From CAZGAH01 sp964523295 (GTDB taxonomy: Bacteria > Desulfobacterota > Desulfovibrionia > Desulfovibrionales > Desulfovibrionaceae), in contig CAZGAH010000129.1 in the NCBI GenBank assembly GCA_964523295.1, positions 1-6,990 of the forward strand: 6,990 nt of DNA, given 5' to 3'. The notes beneath the pieces were generated by a model. The model did no database searches. It was not told the origin of the DNA and saw only the letters and a program-made list of their open reading frames with translations. The translations under genes and the position numbers were made by a program. Positions 1 through 5,661 of the stretch are shown here, piece by piece. The first letter of the stretch is position 1; every line of letters starts with the position of its first letter.

Positions 1-47
1 GCAGTTGCTTTTTCTTCTCCCTGTCTGGCCTGGACGCCGCGGAGTGA
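1..47 (+). CDS. C-terminal end of a histidine kinase gene (partial, left copy)
   Basis: Only the last 14 codons and a TGA stop (45-47) are inside the window; the first whole codon is at 3-5. The peptide reads SCFFFSLSGLDAAE, the end of a HATPase_c domain, where the strand after the G2 box usually reads G-x-x-F-x-F-x-L. The identification rests on the second, longer copy of the same 3' end at 3143-3189, which continues leftward into recognisable G2-box sequence. A complete kinase gene probably lies to the left of the window. Nothing about its sensor domain or signal can be said. Confidence 0.6.
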   Translation, partial: SCFFFSLSGLDAAE

Positions 48-69
48 ACCGGTATTGCGGATATGAGAA
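1..69 (+). repeat. Direct repeat, left copy (partner 3143-3211)
   Basis: Bases 1-69 align without gaps to 3143-3211 with two mismatches (56 and 58). The repeat covers the kinase 3' end, its stop, and the first bases of the former intergenic region, ending in ATATGAGAA. After base 69 the two copies share nothing obvious. The left limit cannot be seen because the window starts inside the repeat. Confidence 0.95.
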
Positions 70-187
70 GTGAGCTGCGCGGAAAGTCAGAACATTTCCT
101 GATTAGCCACAATCCTCAGCCAACTATAGAACGTCGATGGGCGGGCTGTTTGGGTCGGGAAGTTTGGGCCGCATCCGGAAATATCCC

Positions 188-217
188 TTGACACTTAGAG
201 GCTATTCCGGGTATATT
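188..217 (+). promoter_or_regulatory. Sigma-70-type promoter for the ATPase gene
   Basis: A perfect -35 hexamer TTGACA lies at 188-193, and after an 18-base spacer the -10-like TATATT (5 of 6 consensus bases) lies at 212-217. Transcription would start near 224, giving a leader of about 27 bases before the ATG at 251. The leader carries GGAAAGGA (241-248) as ribosome binding site. This is the best promoter match I found in the window, and it makes the ATPase gene an independent unit within the island. Confidence 0.6.
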
Positions 218-250
218 TATTGCCGAATGATATAGAAACCGGAAAGGATC

Positions 251-1582
251 ATGACCAGGAGCGACCCCTTGATAGAAACGATCAAATCCATCATCCTGGA
301 TTTTCAGGAAATCCGGCTGGAGACCGGGGTGCCCCGGCGTTTGCGTATCGAGACGATACACGGCAAGGCCGCCGTCTGCATCGGTGTGCGGCGGAGCGGC
401 AAGTCGACTTACATGTTCCAGGTTATCCAGCGGCTGTTGGACGGCGGGGTCCCACGGCAGAACATTCTGTATCTGAACTTCTTCGACGACCGGCTTCACA
501 ACCTGCGGCAGGACAATCTCGGCCTGATCGCCGAGGCCTATTACTCCATCTACCCAGAGAAGAAAAACACAGAGACGGTCTACTGCTTTTTCGACGAGAT
601 TCAGGCTGCCCCCGGTTGGGAGCCATTCGTCGACCGCATGATGCGCACGGAAAAATGCGAGATGTACCTGACCGGTTCGTCGGCAAGGATGCTGTCAAAG
701 GAGATCGCCACGCAAATGCGCGGGCGGGCTCTCTCGTGGGAGATGTTTCCGTTCTCGTTCAGGGAATTTCTGGACTACAAAGAAATCGAGAGCGAGGGCG
801 CGCTGTCGACTAAAAAACGGCTCCTCGTTCAGAAGGCCTTCGAGGAATACTGGGAGACCGGCGGCTTCCCGGAGGTCGCCGGTCTTGGCCGAAACCTGCG
901 GATCAAAACCCACCAGGAATACTTTCACACCATCCTATTTCGAGATTTGGTCGAGCGCCACGACGTTTCACATCCGAAGGCGGTGACCGATCTGACGCAC
1001 TGGCTGGTGGACAACACGGCCTCGCTTTACTCCGTCAACAGTCTTACGGGCTATCTCAAGTCACTGGGCCACAAGGCTCCGAAGTCCGCGGTGTCGGATT
1101 ACCTGGAATGGTTCGAGGATGCCTATTTCCTGTTCACTGTGCGCATATTCGACCCGTCTCTCGCGCGCAGCAACACTAATCCGAAAAAGGTCTACTGCGT
1201 CGATCACGCACTGGTCACTTCGGTGTCGTCCGGAATTCTGGTCAACTCCGGCCATCTCCTTGAGAACCTCGTATTCACGGCCCTCCGACGACTTCACCCG
1301 GAGATCTACTATTACAAGACCAAGACCGGCCGGGAGGTCGATTTCATCGTCCCGATGCGCGGCCGGTCCAAGATGCTGGTCCAGGTGTGCGAGTCCCTGG
1401 CGGAGCCGCAGACGCGGAAACGGGAGACTGCTGCCTTGAGTGAGGCGATGGCCGAACTGGGCCTCTCCACTGGAACCATTGTGACCCGGAACGAAGATGA
1501 GCGGCTTGATGTGGAAGCCGGGACCATCGAGGTGGTGCCGGCATGGCGATTCCTACTCGAACTCTCGAAATCTACGGAATAG
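251..1582 (+). CDS. AAA-family ATPase with DUF4143 C-terminal domain
   Basis: This is a 443-residue cytoplasmic protein of the AAA_14/DUF4143 family: ATPases widespread and often patchily distributed in bacteria and archaea, with no settled biochemical role. The Walker A motif is GVRRSGKST (45-53). The Walker B strand is YCFFDEIQ (111-118, D115 and E116). A sensor-1-like LTGSSA sits at 140-145, and the family signature around GRALSWEMFPFSFREFL at 159-173. The DUF4143 half spans about 220-370 and carries LFRDLVERHDV (229-239) and YLEWFEDAYFLF (284-295). It ends in YYYKTKTGREVDFIV (353-367), whose E-V-D-F resembles the conserved core that some authors relate to PD-(D/E)xK nucleases; I cannot show nuclease activity. 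Length is normal and no lesion is visible. The ATG at 251 has GGAAAGGA just upstream and a good promoter at 188-217. Base composition is close to native genes (37-41 G+C in sampled 60-base lines), unlike the dehydrogenase downstream. Confidence 0.9.
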   Translation: MTRSDPLIETIKSIILDFQEIRLETGVPRRLRIETIHGKAAVCIGVRRSGKSTYMFQVIQRLLDGGVPRQNILYLNFFDDRLHNLRQDNLGLIAEAYYSIYPEKKNTETVYCFFDEIQAAPGWEPFVDRMMRTEKCEMYLTGSSARMLSKEIATQMRGRALSWEMFPFSFREFLDYKEIESEGALSTKKRLLVQKAFEEYWETGGFPEVAGLGRNLRIKTHQEYFHTILFRDLVERHDVSHPKAVTDLTHWLVDNTASLYSVNSLTGYLKSLGHKAPKSAVSDYLEWFEDAYFLFTVRIFDPSLARSNTNPKKVYCVDHALVTSVSSGILVNSGHLLENLVFTALRRLHPEIYYYKTKTGREVDFIVPMRGRSKMLVQVCESLAEPQTRKRETAALSEAMAELGLSTGTIVTRNEDERLDVEAGTIEVVPAWRFLLELSKSTE

Positions 1583-1633
1583 TCGCATGAGATTCTTGCT
1601 GATCAGCGAGGGAATTGACATCGGCACGAGAAA

Positions 1634-1651
1634 CCCAGGAAAAGACCTGGG
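1634..1651 (+). other. Hairpin 3' of the ATPase gene (possible weak terminator)
   Basis: CCCAGG (1634-1639) and CCTGGG (1646-1651) form a perfect 6-bp stem with an AAAAGA loop, 52 bases after the ATPase stop. No T-run follows on the + strand, so it does not qualify as a standard intrinsic terminator. It could act as a 3' end stabiliser or be chance. Confidence 0.3.
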
Positions 1652-1686
1652 GCCCTCGTATTTCCGTCAAGTCGAGTGTCGCTCAG

Positions 1687-1710
1687 AAAAAAAAGGGGGA
1701 GATCGACCCC
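1687..1710 (-). terminator. Possible intrinsic terminator read on the - strand
   Basis: Eight A residues (1687-1694) precede GGGGG, and GGGG (1696-1699) can pair with CCCC (1707-1710) across a 7-base loop. Read on the - strand this is a GC stem followed by eight T. The stem is only 4 bp and no - strand gene is seen to the right in the island, so it may be a relic or chance. Confidence 0.25.
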
Positions 1711-1805
1711 AAGCTCTAGATCGCCGACGAATCTCTTCAGCGGCGCATTCTATGCCAGCGGCTTCTTGAATGGAAGGCGCTCAACATTCGACATCACAAA
1801 CTAAG

Positions 1806-2630
1806 ATGAGAATGAATATGGGAAAAGTGGCCGTTATCACCGGCTGAAATCATGGAATTGGCGCGGCAATTGCCAAAGAGCTGGCCTTCACCGGGTATAA
1901 CGTTGTCATTACCTGGTTGAACCCGAACAAATATGAGTACTCGCACATCGACCAATACCGGATGCTTCATACCATGGGAGGAGGAGGTGAAGCCGATAGA
2001 ATCCTCAGAGAGATTGCTGAAAACGGCGGTAAAGTTGTGAGCTTCCCTGCGGACCTGGCAAACAAAGTCGATATCACCGACTTGCTAAACTTTGCTGAAA
2101 GAGAATTCGGATCGGTCGACACGCTGGTCAACAACGCAGCCCACGCAGAGAGTAACGACACACTGGAAGCTTGTGATGCGGGAGTCATTGACCGAACATA
2201 TGCTGTCAATGTCAAAGCTCCGATACTCCTGATTCAGGAATTTCTCAAGCATTACAAGACTTCTGGCTTGAAAAAGAGTTCCATAGTAAACATCAGCACA
2301 AATGCCGCGCAGTACAATGCCTTTGAAATCCACTACGGGGCGAGCAAGGCTTCTCTCGAAGCCTACACACGCGCTCTTTCCGTTTCACTGGGAGGATACG
2401 GTATTCGTGTCAATGCAGTTTCTCCAGGCCCTGTTCACACGGGAATTCCACAATCATACATAACCACGGAGCTTGAGGAGACCCTCAACAAAAAGATCCC
2501 TCTTGGACGTTGTGGGCAACCCGCGGATATTGCTAAGGCGGTGCGCTTCCTCGTTTCCGACGACGCTGACTGGATTACTGGCCAGGTTCTGGCGGTGGAC
2601 GGTGGGCATAGCTGGGGACGATGTTTGTGA
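1806..2630 (+). pseudogene. Short-chain dehydrogenase/reductase (FabG-like), interrupted by in-frame TGA
   Basis: From the ATG at 1806 (also 1812, 1818) the frame encodes a 274-codon classical SDR, a cytoplasmic NAD(P)-dependent oxidoreductase; the substrate cannot be told. After VAVITG comes TGA (codon 14, 1845-1847), then NHGIG, so the Rossmann motif TGxxxGIG is complete apart from the stop in its first x position. The likely ancestral codon is GGA, one base different. The rest is well kept: LVNNAA (107-112), Ser164, Tyr177 and Lys181 in YGASK as the catalytic set with the usual 13-residue Ser-Tyr spacing, then VSPGPVHT, and VDGG near the end. No ATG or GTG start follows the stop in time to save the cofactor site. 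A TTG at 1917 would give a protein lacking the first strand and glycine loop. Two sampled 60-base lines give 58 G+C of 120 (48%), well below the flanking genes, suggesting transfer. Alternatives are recoding of UGA or a sequence error. Confidence 0.8.
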
Positions 2631-3189
2631 ATGGAGCTTGAACAGGCCTGCGCGCGCCTGCTCGAGATGAACCGGATGAAGTCCGAACTGCTGTCCCATG
2701 TCTCGCATGAGCAGAAGACGCCTGTCGCGGCCATGTATGGCTTCATCATTCTCGTGGCCAAACGTCTGAGTAAATCGGTGCTGCCGGCCTTGCCGCCGGG
2801 CAATGACAAGCTCTACCACGACGTCCAGCTGATTCAGCGGAACATGACCATGCTCCGGCAGGACGCGGAACGGCTCAGCGAGATCATCCTCAACGTCATC
2901 GATCTGACGGAACTGGAATTCGGCAACAGCCTGCTGAATATGGAACCGGTCGCCCCGGCAGAGATCGTCCAGCGGGCAGGGCATAGCGGTCACGGATCAG
3001 GAACTCATCTTTGAAAAATTTACCCAGCTTGGCGACCCCTTGACCGGGAAACCGGCTGGTCTGGGCCTCGGTCTGGCCATTTGCCGGGAAATTCTCGCCA
3101 GGCACGGCAGCGTGCTCAGGGTGCGCAGCGAGCACGGCGCGGGCAGTTGCTTTTTCTTCTCCCTGTCTGGCCTGGACGCCGCGGAGTGA
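2631..3189 (+). pseudogene. Histidine kinase fragment: HisKA domain plus remnant of HATPase_c, frame-disrupted
   Basis: Bases 2631-about 2978 encode a signal-transducing histidine kinase dimerisation domain. A short coiled-coil-like lead-in (ELEQACARLLEMNRMKSELL) is followed by the H-box SHVSHEQKTP with phospho-accepting His26 (consensus SHELRTP, so LR is QK here) and a second helix near 65-92. After EIVQRA the frame changes. From about 2980 the next frame reads GIAVTDQELIFEKFTQLGD, then GLGLGLAICREI (G2 box), and ends SCFFFSLSGLDAAE with TGA at 3187-3189. Compared with normal kinases, roughly 65-70 residues are missing, including the N box and the DxGxG start of the G1 box. The protein cannot bind ATP normally. 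Read straight from the ATG at 2631 it would be a 127-residue peptide ending at 3014. The sensor half is absent, and the sequence begins immediately after the dehydrogenase stop in the same frame. It is best read as a truncated, deleted duplicate of the kinase whose end is at 1-47. Confidence 0.8.
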
Positions 3190-3211
3190 ACCGGTATGGG
3201 GGATATGAGAA
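3143..3211 (+). repeat. Direct repeat, right copy (partner 1-69)
   Basis: Aligns to 1-69 with mismatches at 3198 and 3200. It covers the kinase 3' end and stop and the start of the gap before the transglycosylase. This copy runs on without a break into the transglycosylase gene, so the right-hand side is probably the original arrangement. Confidence 0.95.
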
Positions 3212-3271
3212 CAGGCTTTCTGGCCTCTCTTTTGCATGTTGATCGCAACCGGATACCTCTTTCAACCAGGC

Positions 3272-3275
3272 GAGG
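3272..3275 (+). promoter_or_regulatory. Ribosome binding site deciding the transglycosylase start
   Basis: GAGG lies 7 bases before the ATG at 3283 and is too close (1 base) to serve the ATG at 3277. An upstream in-frame ATG at 3196 has GGAG (3183-3186) 9 bases before it, but would add 29 residues ahead of the signal peptide. Confidence 0.45.
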
Positions 3276-3282
3276 CATGACC

Positions 3283-4518
3283 ATGAGGATCGTTGCGCTC
3301 TGTCCGTATTCCCGGACCGGCGTCGTGAGACGTCTGTTTTCCGCTCCCGGGCCTGGGCCCGGCCTGGGAATGCTCCTTGTCGGGCTGCTGTGTTGCGTCT
3401 TCGGACTGCTCGCTCCAGGCCCGGGGGCTGCGGCCCAGACCCCGCCCGCCGACGCGTGGGCTCCGCTCGTGGCCAGATTGACAGCGGACGGGTTCGATCC
3501 GTCGGTGGTGCGCCCCATTTTCAGCCGGCCTGAAGTCCGCTTCGACGCCTCGGTCATGGCGCAAAAGATGACCGAGTTGTACACGACCAAATACGGATCC
3601 AGCCTGGCCACCGCCATCGCCGGGCGCCTGTACGAACTCGGCTATCTCGACGTCAGGCCAAAGGGCAAGGCCAGTGGGAGACTCACGGCGGCCATCAAGG
3701 CCTACCAGCAGCTTCATGCGCTCCCGGTGGACGGGAAGCCAGGCCCCGAGCTGCTGAGCCTCCTGCGCCAGGATACGGCCAAGGCCCCGCCAGGCTTCAC
3801 CCTTCCGCCGCCTGCGGCCCGGACGGGTCCGGCGGTATATCGCTCGATTCTGACTCCGGAACGTCTGGCCGAAGCGGAGGTGTTTCATGGCTCCTGGCTG
3901 CCTGTATTGCAGCATATCCAGCAGGTCTACGGCATCGCTCCGGAAATCGCGGTCGGACTGCTGGCCGTCGAGACGCGGCTCGGGAAATTTCTGGGCGAGA
4001 AAAGTGCTCTGATTACCCTGGCCTCCATGGCCATGGTGCAGCGTATAGCGGAGGTTCTGCCATTTTTTCAGAACGAACAGCTCACGCCGGCGCAACGGAC
4101 CTGGATGGCCGGCCGCATCAAAGACAAGTCCGACTGGGCCTATGCCGAGCTGAAGGCGCTGCTCGTCTACGCCGCCGTCAACCGCCAGGACCCGGTCGGC
4201 ATTCCGGGTTCCGTCTACGGCGCGATAGGCATAGCCCAGTTCATGCCGACGAATGCGCTCAAGTTCGGCGTGGACGGGAACAACGACGGCAACGTTGATC
4301 TCTTTACCACGGAAGACGCCCTGCACAGCATGGGAAATTATCTCTACCACCACGGCTGGCGGGCCGATTCCGCCGATTTTCAGGACCAGCGGCGCGCGCT
4401 GTACAATTACAACCGTAGCGCAATCTATGTGAACACCATACTTGCTGTTGCCGAGCACCTGCAACGGCGGCAGTCAGCGGCTATTTCAGGGCCGCAAGAA
4501 ACGCCCGGTCGGTATTGA
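3283..4518 (+). CDS. MltB-family lytic murein transglycosylase with internal peptidoglycan-binding domain
   Basis: It cleaves the MurNAc-GlcNAc bond of peptidoglycan in the periplasm, forming 1,6-anhydromuramyl ends. Numbered from ATG 3283 (411 residues): Arg16-Arg17, then a hydrophobic stretch (28-44), form a signal peptide with likely cleavage after AAA (49-51). No clear lipobox is present. Residues about 59-104 match the MltB N-terminal region (WAPLVARLTADGFD, then RPEVRFD). Residues 105-162 are a PG_binding_1 unit (RLYELGYLDV, AIKAYQQLHALPVDG). Residues 186-397 are the SLT_2 catalytic domain: YRSILTPERL, YGIAPEIAVGLLAVETRLG with predicted catalytic Glu230, then GAIGIAQFMP and DGNNDGNVDLFTTEDA, and a C-terminal YNYNRSAIYVNTIL. 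Starts at 3196, 3205 or 3277 are also open. The chosen one has GAGG 7 bases upstream and gives the most normal signal peptide. The gene directly follows the kinase remnant and was perhaps once co-transcribed with it. Confidence 0.9.
   Translation: MRIVALCPYSRTGVVRRLFSAPGPGPGLGMLLVGLLCCVFGLLAPGPGAAAQTPPADAWAPLVARLTADGFDPSVVRPIFSRPEVRFDASVMAQKMTELYTTKYGSSLATAIAGRLYELGYLDVRPKGKASGRLTAAIKAYQQLHALPVDGKPGPELLSLLRQDTAKAPPGFTLPPPAARTGPAVYRSILTPERLAEAEVFHGSWLPVLQHIQQVYGIAPEIAVGLLAVETRLGKFLGEKSALITLASMAMVQRIAEVLPFFQNEQLTPAQRTWMAGRIKDKSDWAYAELKALLVYAAVNRQDPVGIPGSVYGAIGIAQFMPTNALKFGVDGNNDGNVDLFTTEDALHSMGNYLYHHGWRADSADFQDQRRALYNYNRSAIYVNTILAVAEHLQRRQSAAISGPQETPGRY
3346..3425 (+). repeat. 11-bp inverted repeat inside the signal-peptide coding region
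   Basis: CCCGGGCCTGG (3346-3356) and CCAGGCCCGGG (3415-3425) are exact reverse complements separated by 58 bases. Both arms encode an APGPG peptide, one on each side of the hydrophobic core of the transglycosylase signal peptide. The mRNA could form a strong stem shortly after the start codon. Confidence 0.7.
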
Positions 4519-4665
4519 CTTTGGCTAAGAGCTTCGGAATCGATTCATGGGTTGAACGGCTAACCGACAACAAGAGGCTTGCATAATTCAGCAATTTCGA
4601 GTATGTGGATTGCCTGATGCCTCCGGGGACAGCGGGGATAAAGCAAGCCAGGAGGGAACCTGACC
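4519..4665. other. Intergenic region before the PilZ gene
   Basis: These 147 bases hold a perfect 10-bp palindrome GAATCGATTC (4537-4546) that could be an operator half-site pair or chance. TTGAAC (4552-4557) and CATAAT (4582-4587) resemble promoter elements but are 24 bases apart, too far for a sigma-70 promoter. No clear terminator for the transglycosylase gene is seen. Confidence 0.3.
4650..4655 (+). promoter_or_regulatory. Strong ribosome binding site for the PilZ gene
   Basis: AGGAGG, a full Shine-Dalgarno core, lies 10 bases before the ATG at 4666 and fixes that start. It predicts good translation of the PilZ protein. Confidence 0.7.
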
Positions 4666-5007
4666 ATGGATGCCACCTCATTTGTCGATCGGCGAAGCAC
4701 GCCGCGTATCGTCCTGCGAGCCTATGGAAACGAGAACACCTGTCTGTTGCGCGTGCCCGACGTTATCTCAGCGCAACTCATCGACGTATCGCCCAATGGC
4801 GCTCGGTTGAAATGCCAGTCCCGAGCCTATACGCCCAAAGCCGGGCAACAGGTATCCCTTGACCTGGGATTCAAGAATTTTCCCGTAGAGACCGCGCGGA
4901 TTTCAGCGGAAATCCGCTGGCACGACGGGCAGGAGTTCGGGGTTCTGTTTCACAGCCCGCTGGACGTCACCGTAAGCGAGTTGCAGCGCGCGCTGGACAT
5001 CGCCTGA
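4666..5007 (+). CDS. Stand-alone PilZ domain protein (probable c-di-GMP receptor)
   Basis: This is a 113-residue soluble protein made of a single PilZ domain with no attached output domain. Both parts of the c-di-GMP binding signature are present: RxxxR as R10-STP-R14 near the N terminus, and DxSxxG as DVSPNG (40-45), which starts the beta barrel. Later barrel strands end in AEIRWHDGQEFGVLF (81-95), matching the family's G-x-x-F closing strand. It would bind cyclic di-GMP and pass the signal to a partner by protein contact. The partner cannot be inferred from neighbours, although a cell-wall enzyme is upstream and small membrane proteins are downstream. The ATG at 4666 has AGGAGG upstream. 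Confidence 0.9.
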   Translation: MDATSFVDRRSTPRIVLRAYGNENTCLLRVPDVISAQLIDVSPNGARLKCQSRAYTPKAGQQVSLDLGFKNFPVETARISAEIRWHDGQEFGVLFHSPLDVTVSELQRALDIA

Positions 5008-5108
5008 CCCGTGCGGCGCCAGCAGCCCGCGACGTGTCCGGAGCTGTCGCCAGGCCAGGAATCCCGTGTATCAATAACTTGCTTCATGCCACTGAAGACC
5101 TGCCGAAG

Positions 5109-5351
5109 ATGAAAAATACGAATGACATTCTTACCGGCATCATGGTCGTTGTGCTCGTCTTCTGGGGGGTCTCCGTCTATGACTACATCCGGGAGAAAAT
5201 TCAGTTCAAGGCCAGCGGCAAGGCCACGACTGCGTCAGGAGCACGCAGCCCACTGCAATGGCTTTCGGACAAGCTGCACCTGCCGCGCAAGAAATTCGCC
5301 CGGTCCAGTCCGCGGCAGGACAACGGCGACAATCCGCCACCGGATGCCTGA
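5109..5351 (+). CDS. Small single-pass membrane protein, unknown function
   Basis: From the ATG at 5109 it has 80 residues. One strongly hydrophobic segment (about 8-25, TGIMVVVLVFWGVSVY) is followed by a basic, low-complexity tail (KEYs such as REK at 28-30, LPRKKFAR at 58-65) ending in an acidic, proline-rich DNGDNPPPDA. The basic side after the membrane segment suggests a cytoplasmic C terminus. I do not recognise a family. A GTG at 5034 would extend it by 25 residues, but the extension looks like read-through of untranslated sequence. The ribosome site before 5109 is weak (GAAG close to the ATG). It lies 101 bases after the PilZ gene and 56 before the next small membrane gene. Confidence 0.6.
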   Translation: MKNTNDILTGIMVVVLVFWGVSVYDYIREKIQFKASGKATTASGARSPLQWLSDKLHLPRKKFARSSPRQDNGDNPPPDA

Positions 5352-5396
5352 TCGCGCCCGGCGGCAAACGCTGACATGGCGCAGACGCGCCCGCAC

Positions 5397-5403
5397 GAGG
5401 TGA
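5397..5403 (+). promoter_or_regulatory. Ribosome binding site for the 54-residue gene
   Basis: GAGGTGA ends 4 bases before the ATG at 5408 (7 bases from GAGG). It is among the clearest Shine-Dalgarno matches in the window and supports the short gene that follows. Confidence 0.6.
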
Positions 5404-5407
5404 GATC

Positions 5408-5572
5408 ATGAGGACAGGAAGCACGCTGGTCTTCAAGTACGGCATAGGTTTCGGCACGGCCCTGGCCATCGCCATCTCCTTCACGCTGAACCGCTCCATT
5501 CTCTGGGCCATAATACACGGCGTGTTCGGATGGGTTTACGTCGTTTATGCGGCGCTGTTTAAACAATACTAG
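5408..5572 (+). CDS. Small two-helix membrane protein (54 residues), unknown function
   Basis: The frame ATG 5408 to TAG 5570-5572 encodes 54 residues. A hydrophobic segment at about 12-27 (GIGFGTALAIAISFTL), a short turn NRS (28-30), and a second hydrophobic segment at about 31-50 (ILWAIIHGVFGWVYVVYAAL) end in the charged tail FKQY. This is a helical hairpin with small-residue (G/A) packing faces, compatible with an inner-membrane protein that has both ends on the same side. The upstream GAGGTGA supports translation. I do not recognise a named family. The composition, a clean start and stop, and its position among co-directional small genes argue that it is real. Confidence 0.65.
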   Translation: MRTGSTLVFKYGIGFGTALAIAISFTLNRSILWAIIHGVFGWVYVVYAALFKQY

Positions 5573-5661
5573 AGACGGCGCGAGACGCATGTCCGTTGCC
5601 GGGTGCATGTTCAGCACATGGGACTGTTCCGGGGTGTCACGGAGCGGACCGGAGAAGATCG

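Larger units (their letters stand above)
1583..1805. other. Spacer between ATPase and dehydrogenase; no supported gene
   Basis: No convincing gene is present in these 223 bases. One reading frame continues across the ATPase stop to a TGA at 1767-1769 but has no recognisable family. Another frame in the second half reads IADESLQRRILCQRLLEW and continues to a stop just before the dehydrogenase, broken upstream by a TAG. It has protein-like composition and could be a remnant of a gene tail. The two hairpins listed separately also lie here. I see no good promoter for the dehydrogenase. Confidence 0.4.

Noticed and set aside
116..499. 127-codon frame on the - strand at the start of the ATPase
   Set aside because: It overlaps the ATPase promoter and coding start on the opposite strand, has no family features, and is explained as a shadow of a high-GC gene.
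1615..1620. TTGACA as a possible promoter for the dehydrogenase
   Set aside because: No -10-like hexamer lies 16-18 bases downstream.
3262..4464. 400-codon - strand frame antisense to the transglycosylase
   Set aside because: It is long but antisense to a gene with clear catalytic motifs. Its own translation is rich in R, G and P with no domain, as expected for a codon-bias shadow.
4477..4495. GCGGC/GCCGC hairpin near the end of the transglycosylase
   Set aside because: It lies inside the coding region and is not followed by a T-run, so it is not a terminator.
5376..5411. 11-codon frame overlapping the next start as ATGA (possible coupled leader peptide)
   Set aside because: No ribosome binding site precedes it and it has no attenuator-like codon run. 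The overlap is probably chance.
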